Assembly (NCBI GenBank): GCA_012270555.1
Contig: JAAXIC010000017.1
Coordinates: 1-64,000 of the forward strand
Length of the DNA: 64,000 nucleotides
Source of the DNA: Chloroflexota bacterium
GTDB taxonomy: Bacteria > Chloroflexota > UBA11872 > VXOZ01
Reading direction: 5' to 3'
Shown: piece after piece, positions 17,087-26,876 of the stretch
Layout of the letters: every line of letters starts with the position of its first letter
Numbering within the stretch: the stretch's first letter is position 1
Notes under the pieces: generated by a model
Databases searched by the model: none
What the model saw: the letters and a program-made list of their open reading frames with translations, nothing else
What the model was told of the DNA's origin: nothing
Program-made: the position numbers and the translations under genes

Positions 17087-18445
17087 CTATGAAACCGGGA
17101 TGGTGATTACCATCTCCGTGTACTCGCCCGATTTGGAGTGCGGCGTGATCGAGCCACCGTGTTGGCGCACAATGTCGTTTGAGAGGCTCAGCCCTAGTCC
17201 CGTGCCTTTGTCAGCCGGCTTGGTGGTGAAGAACGGGTTGAAGACTCTCTCCAGAACGTCCGGCGGCATCCCAGTGCCGTTGTCGCGAATCCTGACCTCT
17301 ACGGCATCGTCCTTTTGCTCTGTTTGCAACCAGAGTGTCGGCAAGTAGTCTTTGCCGTTCGCCTTGCGCTCACGGTTCTTTTCATCCGTTGCATAGCAAG
17401 CATTGCCCACCATATTCAGGAATACACGTCCCATGTCTTCGGGGATCACAGGCACCCGATCCGCTTTCGAATCGAAGTCTTCTTCAATGTGCAGGTTGAA
17501 GTCTGGGTCAAGTGCGCGGGCGCTGTGGAAGGCGAGCATGGCGTGCTCTTTAAGCAGATCGTTAATGTCGACAAGCTGAATCGAGCCGCCGCCGCGGCCC
17601 AGCATCAGCATGTCGTGGACGATGCGGTTGGCGCGGTCGCCGTGCGAGCGAATACGCTGCAAGTTTCCGGCCAGATCCTCGCAGATCTCCGAGATAAGAG
17701 AGCGTCTCTCGTCGTCTAGGTCATCCGCGTTTTCGTCTATGGTTTCCCTCAGTTCAGCGAGCAGTTCATCCGACGCTTCGGAAAAATTCTTCATAAAGTT
17801 CAACGGATTCCTGATTTCATGGGCGACCCCGGCGGTTAGCTCTCCTAATTCAGCCAGTTTCTGGCGCAGGATGATCTGGTCCTGTGTCTGCCGCAGTTCC
17901 GCGAGGACGCGCTCAAGTTCCTCGTTCTTGTCCTGGAGGTCTTGTGAGAGCTTTTTCACCAGGTCGAGTTGCATCGCCTTAATGGAGCGCTGCCGCAATT
18001 CCTCCAGGGCCTGAGCCGTCATGGCGACCTCGTCTTGTCCCTGCACCGCAACTTTGTACTCCAGATCGCCCGCGCCCATGCGGCGTATCCAAACCTCCAA
18101 TGCCACGGTCCGCAACCCAACGGTTACGTACATGTAGACCACAAATGACAAGAGCGCTAGGCTGAGAAGCCCAAAGGCAAGTAACTGAAGCGATCCACCG
18201 GAAAGCTCCTGTAGCGCAGTTACGATCTCAACATTCGACGGTGAGGCGCTGACCCCGCCGGACCGGTCAGCAGCGCCAAGACCTTCTCGTAGCAAGTCCT
18301 GAACGCTCCGATACGCCATGAAGCTGACAATGATGCCCCAAACTGTGAGCAGCAGGGTCAGCAGCACGGCCAGACTTACCTGATTGAACTTGCGGCGAAT
18401 GCTGTAGAGGGGAAGAGTGAACTGGTCTTTCTTTTCCTCGGGCAT
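17087..18445 (-). CDS. Membrane sensor histidine kinase
   Basis: Starts at ATG 18445 (GAGGT upstream), not the 18721 track start. Order: cytoplasmic tail, TM1 (VSLAVLLTLLLTVWGIIVSFM), a short periplasmic loop of about 50 residues, TM2 (LLAFGLLSLALLSFVVYMYV), a HAMP-like segment, a coiled coil (KKLSQDLQDKNEELERV), HisKA with the phosphoacceptor H209 in 'TAGVAHEIRNPLNF', and an ATPase domain with N-box NMVGNACYA, G1 'DNGTGMP', F-box 'FNPFFTTKP' and G2 'GTGLGLSLS'. 452 aa. No response regulator is adjacent, so it is an orphan kinase in this window. Signal unknown; the small sensor loop suggests a membrane-state or partner-protein cue. Confidence 0.9.
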   Translation of the reverse strand: MPEEKKDQFTLPLYSIRRKFNQVSLAVLLTLLLTVWGIIVSFMAYRSVQDLLREGLGAADRSGGVSASPSNVEIVTALQELSGGSLQLLAFGLLSLALLSFVVYMYVTVGLRTVALEVWIRRMGAGDLEYKVAVQGQDEVAMTAQALEELRQRSIKAMQLDLVKKLSQDLQDKNEELERVLAELRQTQDQIILRQKLAELGELTAGVAHEIRNPLNFMKNFSEASDELLAELRETIDENADDLDDERRSLISEICEDLAGNLQRIRSHGDRANRIVHDMLMLGRGGGSIQLVDINDLLKEHAMLAFHSARALDPDFNLHIEEDFDSKADRVPVIPEDMGRVFLNMVGNACYATDEKNRERKANGKDYLPTLWLQTEQKDDAVEVRIRDNGTGMPPDVLERVFNPFFTTKPADKGTGLGLSLSNDIVRQHGGSITPHSKSGEYTEMVITIPVS

Positions 18446-18936
18446 GCTGTACCTCGTTGCGCCTTTAATGCAGCGGCAGTCCGCTTTTGAGTATAGTGTC
18501 TCCGCTGCGCTTCTCCAATTTAGACCGACGAATAGGCCCACTCTTGACGTGATGGGATACAAGCACTGCACGCGAAACAGCCAAGACAACGTCAGCGCTA
18601 TGAAAAAGTGGAGACCGATAGGCTCTTGGAGGGGTGGGAAACGATGGGGAATGCGGGTGCTGGCTACCCCAAGGTTTAGATGGCAAGCTGTACTGCTGGG
18701 GCGCGCCCAAGTTTGTGACACATGGCGCTGCCATTAGCCGTGAGTCGCACGTGATGACCATTGCGCAATCACTCGGGACACCACGTAACGACAAACCCCA
18801 GCAGGCGCAAAGCCTGCCTTGGGCGGCAGAACAACAAAACCTGAAGCCTCTGCTCTCGGGCCAGTTCGAGTATGGAGTTGCCCAAACGTTCCCTGTTGCT
18901 CCAGGCGTATTTGACCTGTCGGCTAGTTGTGGAACG
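18446..18936. other. Intergenic stretch, 491 bases, no gene seen
   Basis: Between two minus-strand genes. The only structure I see is an imperfect inverted repeat GCAGGC-GCAAA-GCCTGC around 18801-18817. Track ORFs crossing it (18465-18995 minus, 18634-19212 plus) run into conserved neighbours on the wrong strand or lack recognisable sequence, so I leave them out. It presumably contains the kinase promoter. Confidence 0.5.
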
Positions 18937-19974
18937 TCACTCCCAGTTGAGATCGATCTCGTGGGCGGTCTCGATGAAGCGCCGCACGAGTTCAACGGTT
19001 GCGGCTACGTCCTGCTTGTTCACCATCTCGTTGACCGTATGCACGTAGCGTGTCGGGGTGGAGATGGTAATGGCAGGCACGCCGTCGCGCGTCCGCTGAA
19101 TCGCGCCGCCGTCCGTGCCGCCGCGCGGGAGGATTTCCATCTGGTAGTTGATCTCGTTTTCATCGCAGATCTTGCGGCAGTGCGCCACGAGGCGCGGATC
19201 GCAAATGAGTGACGAATCCATGATCTTGATCGCGGTGCCGTCACCGAGTTGCGAAACACGGTCCGCTTCTGTGCTGCCGGGTATGTCCACGGCCAGGGTC
19301 GAATCAAGCGCCAGGCCGATGTCGGGTTCCACGCCAAAGGCCGCCACCGTCGCCCCGCGCAAACCGACTTCCTCTTGCGACGATGCCACCGCATAGACCT
19401 CAGCCGCGTGCTCCCCGAGGCCGCGAATGGCCTCGATCATGACGTAGACGCTCACCCGGTCGTCCATAGCGGGGGACACCATGACGTCACCGAGGTCGTC
19501 GCACGTGCGGTCGAAGGTGATGGGGGTGCCGAGGGGAACGAGCTCTTTCGTCCGCTCGCCCGAAAGTCCCACGTCAACGAACAGGTCATCCAGCTTCAGC
19601 GCCTTGCCTCTTTCAGACTCGTCGAGCAGATGCGTAGGCTTAGTCGCGGGCATGAGCACGCCGGTGAGTTCCTCTTGGCCGTGCACCCGGACCCGCTGCG
19701 CCACCAACGTCCGCGGGTCGAAGCCGCCGACGGGCTGCAGGCGAATGAAGCCGTTCTCGTCGATGTGCCGGGCCATAAAGCCGATCTGGTCCATGTGGGC
19801 GGCGATCATGACTCTGGGGCCGCCCTGCCCCTGGCGATAGGCAATCAAGTTACCCAAGGCGTCAACGCGCAGATCGGTCGCCAGCGGCTTGAGCTCGTCG
19901 TAAATGACTCCCCGGATCGGGTCCTCTCGGCTGGGGATGCCCGGGGTCTCGCAGAGTCGTTTCAAGAGTTCCAT
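18937..19974 (-). CDS. M42 family metallo-aminopeptidase
   Basis: Di-zinc, cytoplasmic, usually tetrahedral dodecameric peptidase that trims N-terminal residues from peptides. All metal and catalytic residues are visible: His-Asp in 'MIAAHMDQIGFM', bridging Asp in 'VSPAMDDRVSV', Glu-Glu in 'VASSQEEVGLRGA', Asp in 'GLALDSTLAVD' and His in 'STPTRYVHTVNEM'. 345 aa, normal for the family. ATG 19974 is preceded by AGGAG. Some members are labelled endoglucanase M, but peptidase activity is more likely. Monocistronic here. Confidence 0.9.
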   Translation of the reverse strand: MELLKRLCETPGIPSREDPIRGVIYDELKPLATDLRVDALGNLIAYRQGQGGPRVMIAAHMDQIGFMARHIDENGFIRLQPVGGFDPRTLVAQRVRVHGQEELTGVLMPATKPTHLLDESERGKALKLDDLFVDVGLSGERTKELVPLGTPITFDRTCDDLGDVMVSPAMDDRVSVYVMIEAIRGLGEHAAEVYAVASSQEEVGLRGATVAAFGVEPDIGLALDSTLAVDIPGSTEADRVSQLGDGTAIKIMDSSLICDPRLVAHCRKICDENEINYQMEILPRGGTDGGAIQRTRDGVPAITISTPTRYVHTVNEMVNKQDVAATVELVRRFIETAHEIDLNWE

Positions 19975-20233
19975 GCAATCGCGCTCCTTACGCTAACCAC
20001 GCAAATGTGACGAGTTTCTTTCAACATTCCTTTGTAGTGTAAACCAGGTTCTCACACAACTGCCAGAGTGGTTACTCACAGTCAGGTCGTTATGGCAAGA
20101 GTCACGGGTCTCGTGGCCGCAACTGAGTCCTCTTGGGCAGACGCAACTGTCTTGGCGCAAGGCTAGGGCATGAAGCCGCCGGTTCGCAGTGCTTAAGGCG
20201 CATTCGGTATGATAGTGGAGTGATACCCCGCAT

Positions 20234-21256
20234 GTGTTGAGAGATACCATCATCGCGCCCGCAACTTTCTCCTCGTCCCAGCCAAATGACCTAGCAGAAG
20301 GCCCCACATCCTCTTTCTGGCGGCGGCTCTTAAGTCCGAGGACACTCTTTTCCTTTCTCATTGCGCTCGCGCTATTGGTCGCGCTCTGGCGCATGGTGGG
20401 CTTGGATTGGCGCGGGGTCTGGTCGGAGATACAGCAAATAGACGTAAAGATCTATTTGCTGGCTCTTCTTGTGTACTACACCACGCTCATTCCGCGCGCG
20501 CTGCGCTGGCGGCGCATGCTGTTCAATCTGGGTCATCGGGTGTCGTTGCGCTTGCTGGGCGAGGTGATCTTCCTCTCCTGGTTCATCAATCATCTTATTC
20601 CCGCCAAGATGGGGGACTTGTATCGCGGGCTTGTCCTGCGCCGGAGAGAGGACATCTCCTTTGCGCTCGCGACGGGCAGCGTGCTTGCGGAGCGCGCGGT
20701 TGACATTCTCGCGCTCTTCGCTGTGGCTACGATTACTGCGCTGCTCTTCGTGCGCGGGAGGCTGCTCACCGAGATGCAGGGAGTGCTCTTGGGGGCAGCC
20801 ATCGTGGTTGTGATCATGGTCGGTGGTTTGTTCGTCTTGTGGCGTCTGGATAGCACGCTTTTGGCCCGCTTTCCGCTCAGTTTGGGTGAGCGGTTCGAGC
20901 GCTTGCAGCGCGGCATCTTTACGTCAGTCCGCCCGCTGTGGCTCATGCTGCTGTTGACGGTGCTGGTGTGGGCCGCAGAGGCCGGGCGCTTCTTGCTGGT
21001 GGCAAACGCTTTGGGTGTATCCCTGGCATTGCCGCAGTTGCTCTTTGTGTTTGCGGCCGGCGCCCTCTTGCTCGCGGCCCCAACGCCCGGCGGCCTCGGC
21101 GCGGTGGAAGGGGGTATGGTGGGAGTCATGCTCTTGCTCGACGTGCCGGTTGAGACGGCCGCGGCGGTGGCGTTCCTCGACCGGCTCATCAGTTACTGGC
21201 TGGTGCTCATTCCCGGGGCGGGCTACTATTTCACACACGCCCGATTGAGGCTGTGA
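20234..21256 (+). CDS. LPG-synthase-TM/UPF0104 family flippase-like membrane protein
   Basis: Integral membrane protein with about eight hydrophobic segments, first 'LFSFLIALALLVALWRM', and the family signature 'PTPGGLGAVEGGMVGVML' before the last helices, plus 'FINHLIPAKMGDLYRG' near residue 115. This family includes the membrane half of lysyl-phosphatidylglycerol synthases and many stand-alone proteins found beside glycosyltransferases. 340 aa from GTG 20234; the ribosome site is weak. It heads a group of three glycosyltransferases and a glycoside hydrolase, suggesting lipid-linked glycan handling. A TATGAT element lies just upstream. Confidence 0.82.
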   Translation: MLRDTIIAPATFSSSQPNDLAEGPTSSFWRRLLSPRTLFSFLIALALLVALWRMVGLDWRGVWSEIQQIDVKIYLLALLVYYTTLIPRALRWRRMLFNLGHRVSLRLLGEVIFLSWFINHLIPAKMGDLYRGLVLRRREDISFALATGSVLAERAVDILALFAVATITALLFVRGRLLTEMQGVLLGAAIVVVIMVGGLFVLWRLDSTLLARFPLSLGERFERLQRGIFTSVRPLWLMLLLTVLVWAAEAGRFLLVANALGVSLALPQLLFVFAAGALLLAAPTPGGLGAVEGGMVGVMLLLDVPVETAAAVAFLDRLISYWLVLIPGAGYYFTHARLRL

Positions 21257-21413
21257 GCCCGGGTATCGCTGACTCTTGAGGGTGTCCCACCCGAGCGGTT
21301 TAGCGTGCAGGCACGTGTGCAGTGATTGCGTGCAACGGGTCTCGGTGGCAGATCAGTAGAATTGCGATGTAGGAAATCGGGCAGTATTCGAGCAGGCTGG
21401 AGTTCCTTGCGTT

Positions 21414-22544
21414 ATGAGAGTAGGGGTCGACTTCACGGGAGCGCTGCAGGCGGCCGGTATCGGTAGATATACGTGGTCGCTTGTCCGCGCGCTCATCGCA
21501 CAGTGTCCTGCCGACGAGTTCACACTATTGACGCCGCGAAACCCCGCCGGCCACTGGCAGCGTCTCAACGCGCCTAACGCGAAGTATCGGCATCTGCCGC
21601 TATCGGAGCGCACGCTGAAGCGTGTCTGGCATCGCTTGCGTCTGCCGCTGTTTGCCGACCTGCTCATGGGCGGGGCTGATGTCTTCTATGCGCCGGATTT
21701 TGTCTTGCCTCCCCTGTGGCGCGCGCCTGGCGTCATAACCGTCCACGATGTGTCGTACCGCCTCTTTCCTGATTCATACCCGGATTCCTTGCGCTCATAC
21801 TTGGAAGCCGTTGTGCCGCGCAACGTGGCGCGCGCGGACTTGGTCCTTGTGGATTCTGCGGCTACCCAGCGGGATTTGATAGCGACGTATGAAGTTGATC
21901 CGGCGAAAGTCGAAGTGCTCTATTGCGGTGTTGACCCGGTCTTTCAGCCTCAAGACTCGCGCGCCGCGCGTCAGGCAGTGCGCCAACGATACGGTATTGA
22001 GGAGCCATACTTTCTTTCGGTGGGCACAATCCAGCCGCGCAAGAACATCGCGCGCATCGTCGCGGCCTTGCGCGGAGTCGTTGAGAACGGTCTGCCGCAT
22101 CATCTGGTGCACGTGGGGCAACCGGGCTGGCTCTATGAGCCGATTTTCGCTGCGCCCCGTGAACACCACGTCTCCGATCGGGTGCACTTTCTGACAGGCG
22201 TAGATTCTGATGAAGACCTCGCGACGCTCTACTGCGGGGCCACGGCGTTCGTCTTTCCCAGCCTCCATGAGGGTTTCGGCATCCCGGTGCTCGAAGCCAT
22301 GGCATGCGGGACGCCGGTGATTACTGCAAACGTCTCGTCTCTGCCTGAGGTTGCGGGTGAGGCTGCGATTCTCGTGGACCCTACCAACGTCAGCGCGATT
22401 GGCGAGGCGCTGGTAGAACTCGCGGCAAATGAGGGCTTGCGCGCACAGCTTGTCGCCGCTGGCAGAGCGCGCGCCGCAGAGTTCACCTGGCAGCGCGCGG
22501 CGGAGGAGATGCGTGCGCACTTGGCGAGAGTGGCACAAAGCTAG
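21414..22544 (+). CDS. Glycosyltransferase family 4-like (GT-B fold)
   Basis: Transfers a sugar from an activated donor. The N-terminal acceptor domain starts MRVGVDFTGALQAAGIGRYT with the glycine-rich loop; the donor domain contains 'YFLSVGTIQPRKNIARIV' and the E-x7-E motif in 'LHEGFGIPVLEAMACGTPV'. 376 aa, full length. ATG 21414 has GGAG upstream. It is closely similar in layout to the gene at 24589, suggesting a duplicated pair with different acceptors. Substrates unknown. Confidence 0.88.
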   Translation: MRVGVDFTGALQAAGIGRYTWSLVRALIAQCPADEFTLLTPRNPAGHWQRLNAPNAKYRHLPLSERTLKRVWHRLRLPLFADLLMGGADVFYAPDFVLPPLWRAPGVITVHDVSYRLFPDSYPDSLRSYLEAVVPRNVARADLVLVDSAATQRDLIATYEVDPAKVEVLYCGVDPVFQPQDSRAARQAVRQRYGIEEPYFLSVGTIQPRKNIARIVAALRGVVENGLPHHLVHVGQPGWLYEPIFAAPREHHVSDRVHFLTGVDSDEDLATLYCGATAFVFPSLHEGFGIPVLEAMACGTPVITANVSSLPEVAGEAAILVDPTNVSAIGEALVELAANEGLRAQLVAAGRARAAEFTWQRAAEEMRAHLARVAQS

Positions 22545-22650
22545 ACCTGGACCAAGAGGGGTGGGCCTTTTGGGGCTATGCGTGGGCAAGAGGAAGGTAG
22601 GGAAGGTGCAATGAAACTAACAGTAGGCGGCAAGTGGGAATACGCGCGTC

Positions 22651-22659
22651 TGGTATAAT
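22651..22659 (+). promoter_or_regulatory. Possible extended -10 promoter for the glycan genes
   Basis: TGGTATAAT is a perfect -10 hexamer with the TG extension, 170 bases before the glycoside hydrolase start. No good -35 is seen at 17 bases (CAAGTG), which extended -10 promoters can tolerate. Confidence 0.4.
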
Positions 22660-22828
22660 GTGTCGAGGTGGATTTCATCTCTCGCTCACCCCACGCGCAG
22701 CACCCATGTCATGCTTCTGCTTGCGGCGCGTGTATTGGCAGGAACCTCTCGCAACCAAGGCCTCCAACTGAATTTGCGCGCGCCTGGCGCCGCCGTTGCG
22801 GGGGTCGAGAGGAGGTAGCTGGAACAAA

Positions 22829-24577
22829 ATGGGCAGCGTTGGTCTCAGACGTTGGCATGTTCGATTGTTGCTGGCTCTCTGGTGTCTCACGCTCTTTCCG
22901 ACGCCGCTTCTTGCGAGCACCCAGGTGAGAAGCTCCGTCGCTGCTGATCCCATCGTCCATGGCGCAATGCTCCGCTACTTCAAGCAGATGGGAGGCGAGG
23001 CCGTACTCGGTGCTCCGCTGACGAATGAGCTACAAGAAGACGGTCTTGTCGTCCAATACTTTGAAAACGCCCGGTTGGAGTGGTGGCCGCGGCGCAATGA
23101 GGTGCGTCTCAGTCCGCTGGGCCGCTTGCTCTACCCGCATTGGCGGTTCTTTGCCGGGGAAGAAGCGGTTAAGCAAACGTCGGCACAACAGTACTTTCCT
23201 GAGACCGGGCATGCGGTCCGCTTCGCGTTCCTTGAGTTCTTCCAAAAACACGGCGGTGTTAAGACTTTTGGGTTGCCAATCTCCGGTATGTTGCCGGCTG
23301 ACGACGATTGGCACAATGCCGTCCAGTATTTCGAGCGGGCTGTCTTTCGCTACGATCCGACGAAAGCCGGCACGCCCGGTCAGGTTCAGCTTGCCCCGCT
23401 GGGACGCGCGTTTCTCGTCTTGCGTGATCCTTCACAGCAGGTTCCGGTTCAGCCTGAACGGACCGGCCGCTCTTCCGGGCCTAAGCTTATGACACAAGTC
23501 GCGCTTTTCTATGACCCCAATCTCGACTACGTCCTCTCATTGGCAAAAGCCGCCGGGTTTACGGGCATCAAGCAGCAGGTACCGTGGAAGGCGATAGAGA
23601 CCAGGCCCGGCGGGTATATATGGGGACAGGTAGACCGCATCGTCGAGGCGGCAAATCGGCATGGGTTGGACGTACTCCTAAGTGTCTACGCGGCGCCTCT
23701 CTGGTTGCGCCGGGTGCAGCCCGCTGGCGACCGGATTGACGGGCCGGAATCGCCCGAAGGAATATCGGCACAAGAGGTGTGGGAACTGCATAGGAGATTT
23801 CACAATGGCCCGCCGGCAGACTTTGGCGATTACGGGGACTTCATGGAACTCATTGCTTCCCGCTACGGCGACAAAGTGCAGGCGTATGAGCTTTGGAACG
23901 AGCCGAACTTAGCCGGCAATTGGGACGGTAGAGTTGCCCCGGGAGAGTTCGTCGAGCTTGTTGCCGTGGGTTACCGGGGCGTGAAACGTGGCAATCCTAA
24001 CGCCACCGTCATCGCCGGTGGTTTAGGTCCCACGGGGGTAAATATCGAGGGCGTGGCCATGGATGACGTGCGCTACCTTGAGGCCATGTACCAGTACCGC
24101 GACGGCATGATTCGCAACTACTTCGACGCGCTCGGGGTGCATTCCTACGGCTACAACAACGCGCCAAACGACACGCCGGACAATTACACGACTGCGAGCA
24201 CCACGTACAAGGATCACTGGTCGTTCTTCTTTCGCCGCTTCGAGCAACACTGGGAAGTGCTGCAAAGGCATGGTGACACCGGGAAGAGGATTTGGATGAC
24301 TGAGATGGGATGGACAACGCACAACCTCCACCCCGAGTTCGCTTTTGGGGACGATGTCTCTGAAGAGGATCAGGCGCGATTCCTGGTCGAGGCCTATCAA
24401 CTGGTCAAGGAGCGGTATTGGTACGTAGAAGGGATGGTGGTGTTCAACCTGAACTTTGCCAATCAAGTCTTGGCAGGTCAGGTCGCGCCAACGGACAGTG
24501 CGGTTGCCTTTTCCATCCTGGATAAGAACCTCCAGCCGCGTCCAGCGTATTTGGCACTGCAGGCACTTGAGAAATAG
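22829..24577 (+). CDS. Secreted glycoside hydrolase (clan GH-A, GH39/GH5-like) with N-terminal LGFP-like modules
   Basis: Exported enzyme acting on a polysaccharide. ATG 22829 (GGAGGT twelve bases upstream) begins a signal peptide ending PLLAS. Residues about 40-210 form two or three LGFP-like modules ('GGEAVLGAPLTNE', 'FPETGHAVRFAFLEFFQ', 'KTFGLPISG'), thought to bind cell-wall or surface glycans. The catalytic barrel follows: acid/base E358 in 'AYELWNEPNLAG' and probable nucleophile E492 in 'IWMTEMGWTTH'. 582 aa. The next glycosyltransferase starts 11 bases after its stop, so they are co-transcribed; the enzyme may process the glycan the cluster makes. Confidence 0.82.
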   Translation: MGSVGLRRWHVRLLLALWCLTLFPTPLLASTQVRSSVAADPIVHGAMLRYFKQMGGEAVLGAPLTNELQEDGLVVQYFENARLEWWPRRNEVRLSPLGRLLYPHWRFFAGEEAVKQTSAQQYFPETGHAVRFAFLEFFQKHGGVKTFGLPISGMLPADDDWHNAVQYFERAVFRYDPTKAGTPGQVQLAPLGRAFLVLRDPSQQVPVQPERTGRSSGPKLMTQVALFYDPNLDYVLSLAKAAGFTGIKQQVPWKAIETRPGGYIWGQVDRIVEAANRHGLDVLLSVYAAPLWLRRVQPAGDRIDGPESPEGISAQEVWELHRRFHNGPPADFGDYGDFMELIASRYGDKVQAYELWNEPNLAGNWDGRVAPGEFVELVAVGYRGVKRGNPNATVIAGGLGPTGVNIEGVAMDDVRYLEAMYQYRDGMIRNYFDALGVHSYGYNNAPNDTPDNYTTASTTYKDHWSFFFRRFEQHWEVLQRHGDTGKRIWMTEMGWTTHNLHPEFAFGDDVSEEDQARFLVEAYQLVKERYWYVEGMVVFNLNFANQVLAGQVAPTDSAVAFSILDKNLQPRPAYLALQALEK

Positions 24578-24588
24578 TTTGTGCCCCT

Positions 24589-25719
24589 ATGGAAATCGCC
24601 GTCAATGGGTATTTCCTCAACGTGCACCACACCGGCAGCGGGCAGTACGCATACCATCTGCTGCGGGCGCTGCAGAAGCGCAGCGGCGACTTGCGGCTGA
24701 CGGTGCACGTGCCCTACTTCTCCCGCAACACGATGCGTCCGGTTGGCGGCATCCGCGCGCGCGCGCCGCTGGCCGGGCTGTTGGGCGCCGGCAACCTGGC
24801 AAAACTCTGGTGGGAACAGGCAACGTGGCCGCGCCAGACTGCCAAGCTTGGCGAGGGCGTAGTCGGCCACGTACCCTATTTCGCGCCGCCGCACTACCAC
24901 AGCTTCCCGCTGGTTGCGACGATTCACGATCTCATCCCGGTTGTATTGCCCGAGTACCGGGGGAACTTCCTCGTGCGGCTCTACACGAGTCTTGTCATGG
25001 CGGCGGCGCACAAGGCGGACGCCATCATCACGGATTCTGAGGCTGCGAAGCGTGACGTGCTTGAACATCTCAAACTGGATGAAGAAGACGTGCACGTCGT
25101 GCATCTGGCCGCCGACGCGCGCTTCTCGCCAGATATTCCCGCGGAAGACGTGCAGGCGGTGCGACGCCGCTACGATCTGCCGGAGCGTTTTCTCTTCTAC
25201 CTTGGCGGTCTGGACGTGCGCAAGAACCTCGGGGTACTGTTCTCTGCGCTGAGTAGATTGCCTGAAGAAGTCTCGCTCGTTATTGCCGGCCGCACCCGCC
25301 ACGGTAAAGCCGCGCTCTTTCCCGATTGGGTAGGCCGGGCCACCGCATCGGATATTGGGCATCGCGTACGATTCCTGGGGGGTGTCCCCGAAGCGGACAA
25401 GCCACTCTTGTACCGCGCCGCGACTACGTTCGTCTTTCCCTCGCGCTACGAGGGCTTTGGCCTCGACCCGCTGGAAGCGATGGCTTGCGGTACGCCGGTC
25501 GTGTGCAGCAATGCAACATCGTTGCCGGAGGTAGTGGGGGACGGCGGAATCCTGGTAGACCCCGACGACACTGACGCCTGGGCCGCAGCTATCGGACGCC
25601 TGTGGCAGTCTGAAAAGGAGCGTGCCCACTTTGCCGAGGGAGCGCTGGCGCGCGCACGGTCATTCTCGTGGGACCGCACCGCCGCGCAGACGATTGCGGT
25701 CTATGAAAAGGTGCGCTGA
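24589..25719 (+). CDS. Glycosyltransferase family 4-like
   Basis: GT-B fold enzyme of 376 residues. N-terminus MEIAVNGYFLNVHHTGSGQY has the glycine loop; 'RFLFYLGGLDVRKNLGVLF' begins the donor-binding domain and 'SRYEGFGLDPLEAMACGTPV' is the E-x7-E donor site. Starts 11 bases after the hydrolase gene and its stop shares one base with the next start (TGATG), so GH-GT-GT form one operon. Donor and acceptor cannot be inferred. Confidence 0.88.
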   Translation: MEIAVNGYFLNVHHTGSGQYAYHLLRALQKRSGDLRLTVHVPYFSRNTMRPVGGIRARAPLAGLLGAGNLAKLWWEQATWPRQTAKLGEGVVGHVPYFAPPHYHSFPLVATIHDLIPVVLPEYRGNFLVRLYTSLVMAAAHKADAIITDSEAAKRDVLEHLKLDEEDVHVVHLAADARFSPDIPAEDVQAVRRRYDLPERFLFYLGGLDVRKNLGVLFSALSRLPEEVSLVIAGRTRHGKAALFPDWVGRATASDIGHRVRFLGGVPEADKPLLYRAATTFVFPSRYEGFGLDPLEAMACGTPVVCSNATSLPEVVGDGGILVDPDDTDAWAAAIGRLWQSEKERAHFAEGALARARSFSWDRTAAQTIAVYEKVR

Positions 25720-26876
25720 TGCGAGTCCTCTACATATCCAAGGCCCTCGTGGTGGGCACCTACCAGCGCAAGCTGGAAGAGATCGCCAAGTTTCCGGATG
25801 TCGAGCTGCGGGCCATCGTGCCCCCCTATTGGCGGGAAGGCGAGTATCGCCAGGTGTTGGAACCCCGCTACACGTCTGGGTACGAATTGGTGGCCGAGCA
25901 CATGCGCTTCAACGGTCACTACCACCTGCATTACTATCCCAACCTCCGGCGCCACCTTCTCGAGTGGCAGCCCGACGTGGTGCACGTCGATGAAGAACCG
26001 TATAACTTTGCCACCGCGCACGCGATCTGGCAGGCGCGGCGCGTGGGCGCCAAGACAGTCTTCTTCGCATGGCAAAACATCTACCGCATATATCCTCCTC
26101 CCTTCTATTTCATTGAACTCTATTCCCTATTGAAGTCCCATGCCGCGCAAGCTGGTACCCGTCAGGCTCAGGAAGTGCTGCGCCGCAAGCGCTTCTCATA
26201 CCCCTCAGCGGTCTTTCCGCAATTCGGTGTGGATGCAGCGCTCTTTTCTCCGGACCCTCATTCGAGCGACGACGATGATGTCTTTAGGATTGGTTACGTG
26301 GGTCGGCTTGTGCCGGCGAAAGGCATTCATGTGCTGCTTGCGGCTGCCGCGCGGCTATCCTTTCCATACCAACTGCAACTCATTGGAACCGGCCCGGCGG
26401 AAGCACCATTGCGATCGCACGCGAATTCTCTGGGCATCCAGGATCGCGTAGAATTTGTCGGTCAGGTACCGAGTAGTGAAATGCCGGCATACTACCGCGC
26501 TATGCACGTCTGCGTCTTGCCCTCGCTCACCACGCCGAACTGGAAGGAGCAGTTTGGACGCGTACTCATTGAAGCGATGGCATGCGGCGTGCCCGTCGTG
26601 GGTTCTGAATCGGGAGAGATACCGGAAATCGTTGGCAGCGACGATGACGAACCCGGCGGCAGGACATTTCCCGAGGGCGATGCAGAAACACTCGCCAACA
26701 TATTGACTGAACTGCATGGCGACCCCTCGCTGTGTCGTGACTACGGCGCACAAGGCCGCGAGCGGGTCCTCCGTGAGTTCACGCAGGAGCGCATTGCGGC
26801 AAAGACCGTGCGCATGTATCGCCAGTTGACCCACGGCCTGCTATACACCGCACAGCAGGAGAGTACCCGGCCCTAG
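25719..26876 (+). CDS. Glycosyltransferase family 4-like
   Basis: 385-residue GT-B enzyme. 'DVVHVDEEPYNFATAHAIWQ' lies in the acceptor domain, 'RIGYVGRLVPAKGIHVLLAA' opens the donor domain, and 'KEQFGRVLIEAMACGVPVVG' holds the E-x7-E motif. It differs more from the two other glycosyltransferases than they do from each other. Overlaps the preceding stop by one base. Last gene of the glycan operon; a 370-base gap follows. Confidence 0.87.
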   Translation: MRVLYISKALVVGTYQRKLEEIAKFPDVELRAIVPPYWREGEYRQVLEPRYTSGYELVAEHMRFNGHYHLHYYPNLRRHLLEWQPDVVHVDEEPYNFATAHAIWQARRVGAKTVFFAWQNIYRIYPPPFYFIELYSLLKSHAAQAGTRQAQEVLRRKRFSYPSAVFPQFGVDAALFSPDPHSSDDDDVFRIGYVGRLVPAKGIHVLLAAAARLSFPYQLQLIGTGPAEAPLRSHANSLGIQDRVEFVGQVPSSEMPAYYRAMHVCVLPSLTTPNWKEQFGRVLIEAMACGVPVVGSESGEIPEIVGSDDDEPGGRTFPEGDAETLANILTELHGDPSLCRDYGAQGRERVLREFTQERIAAKTVRMYRQLTHGLLYTAQQESTRP

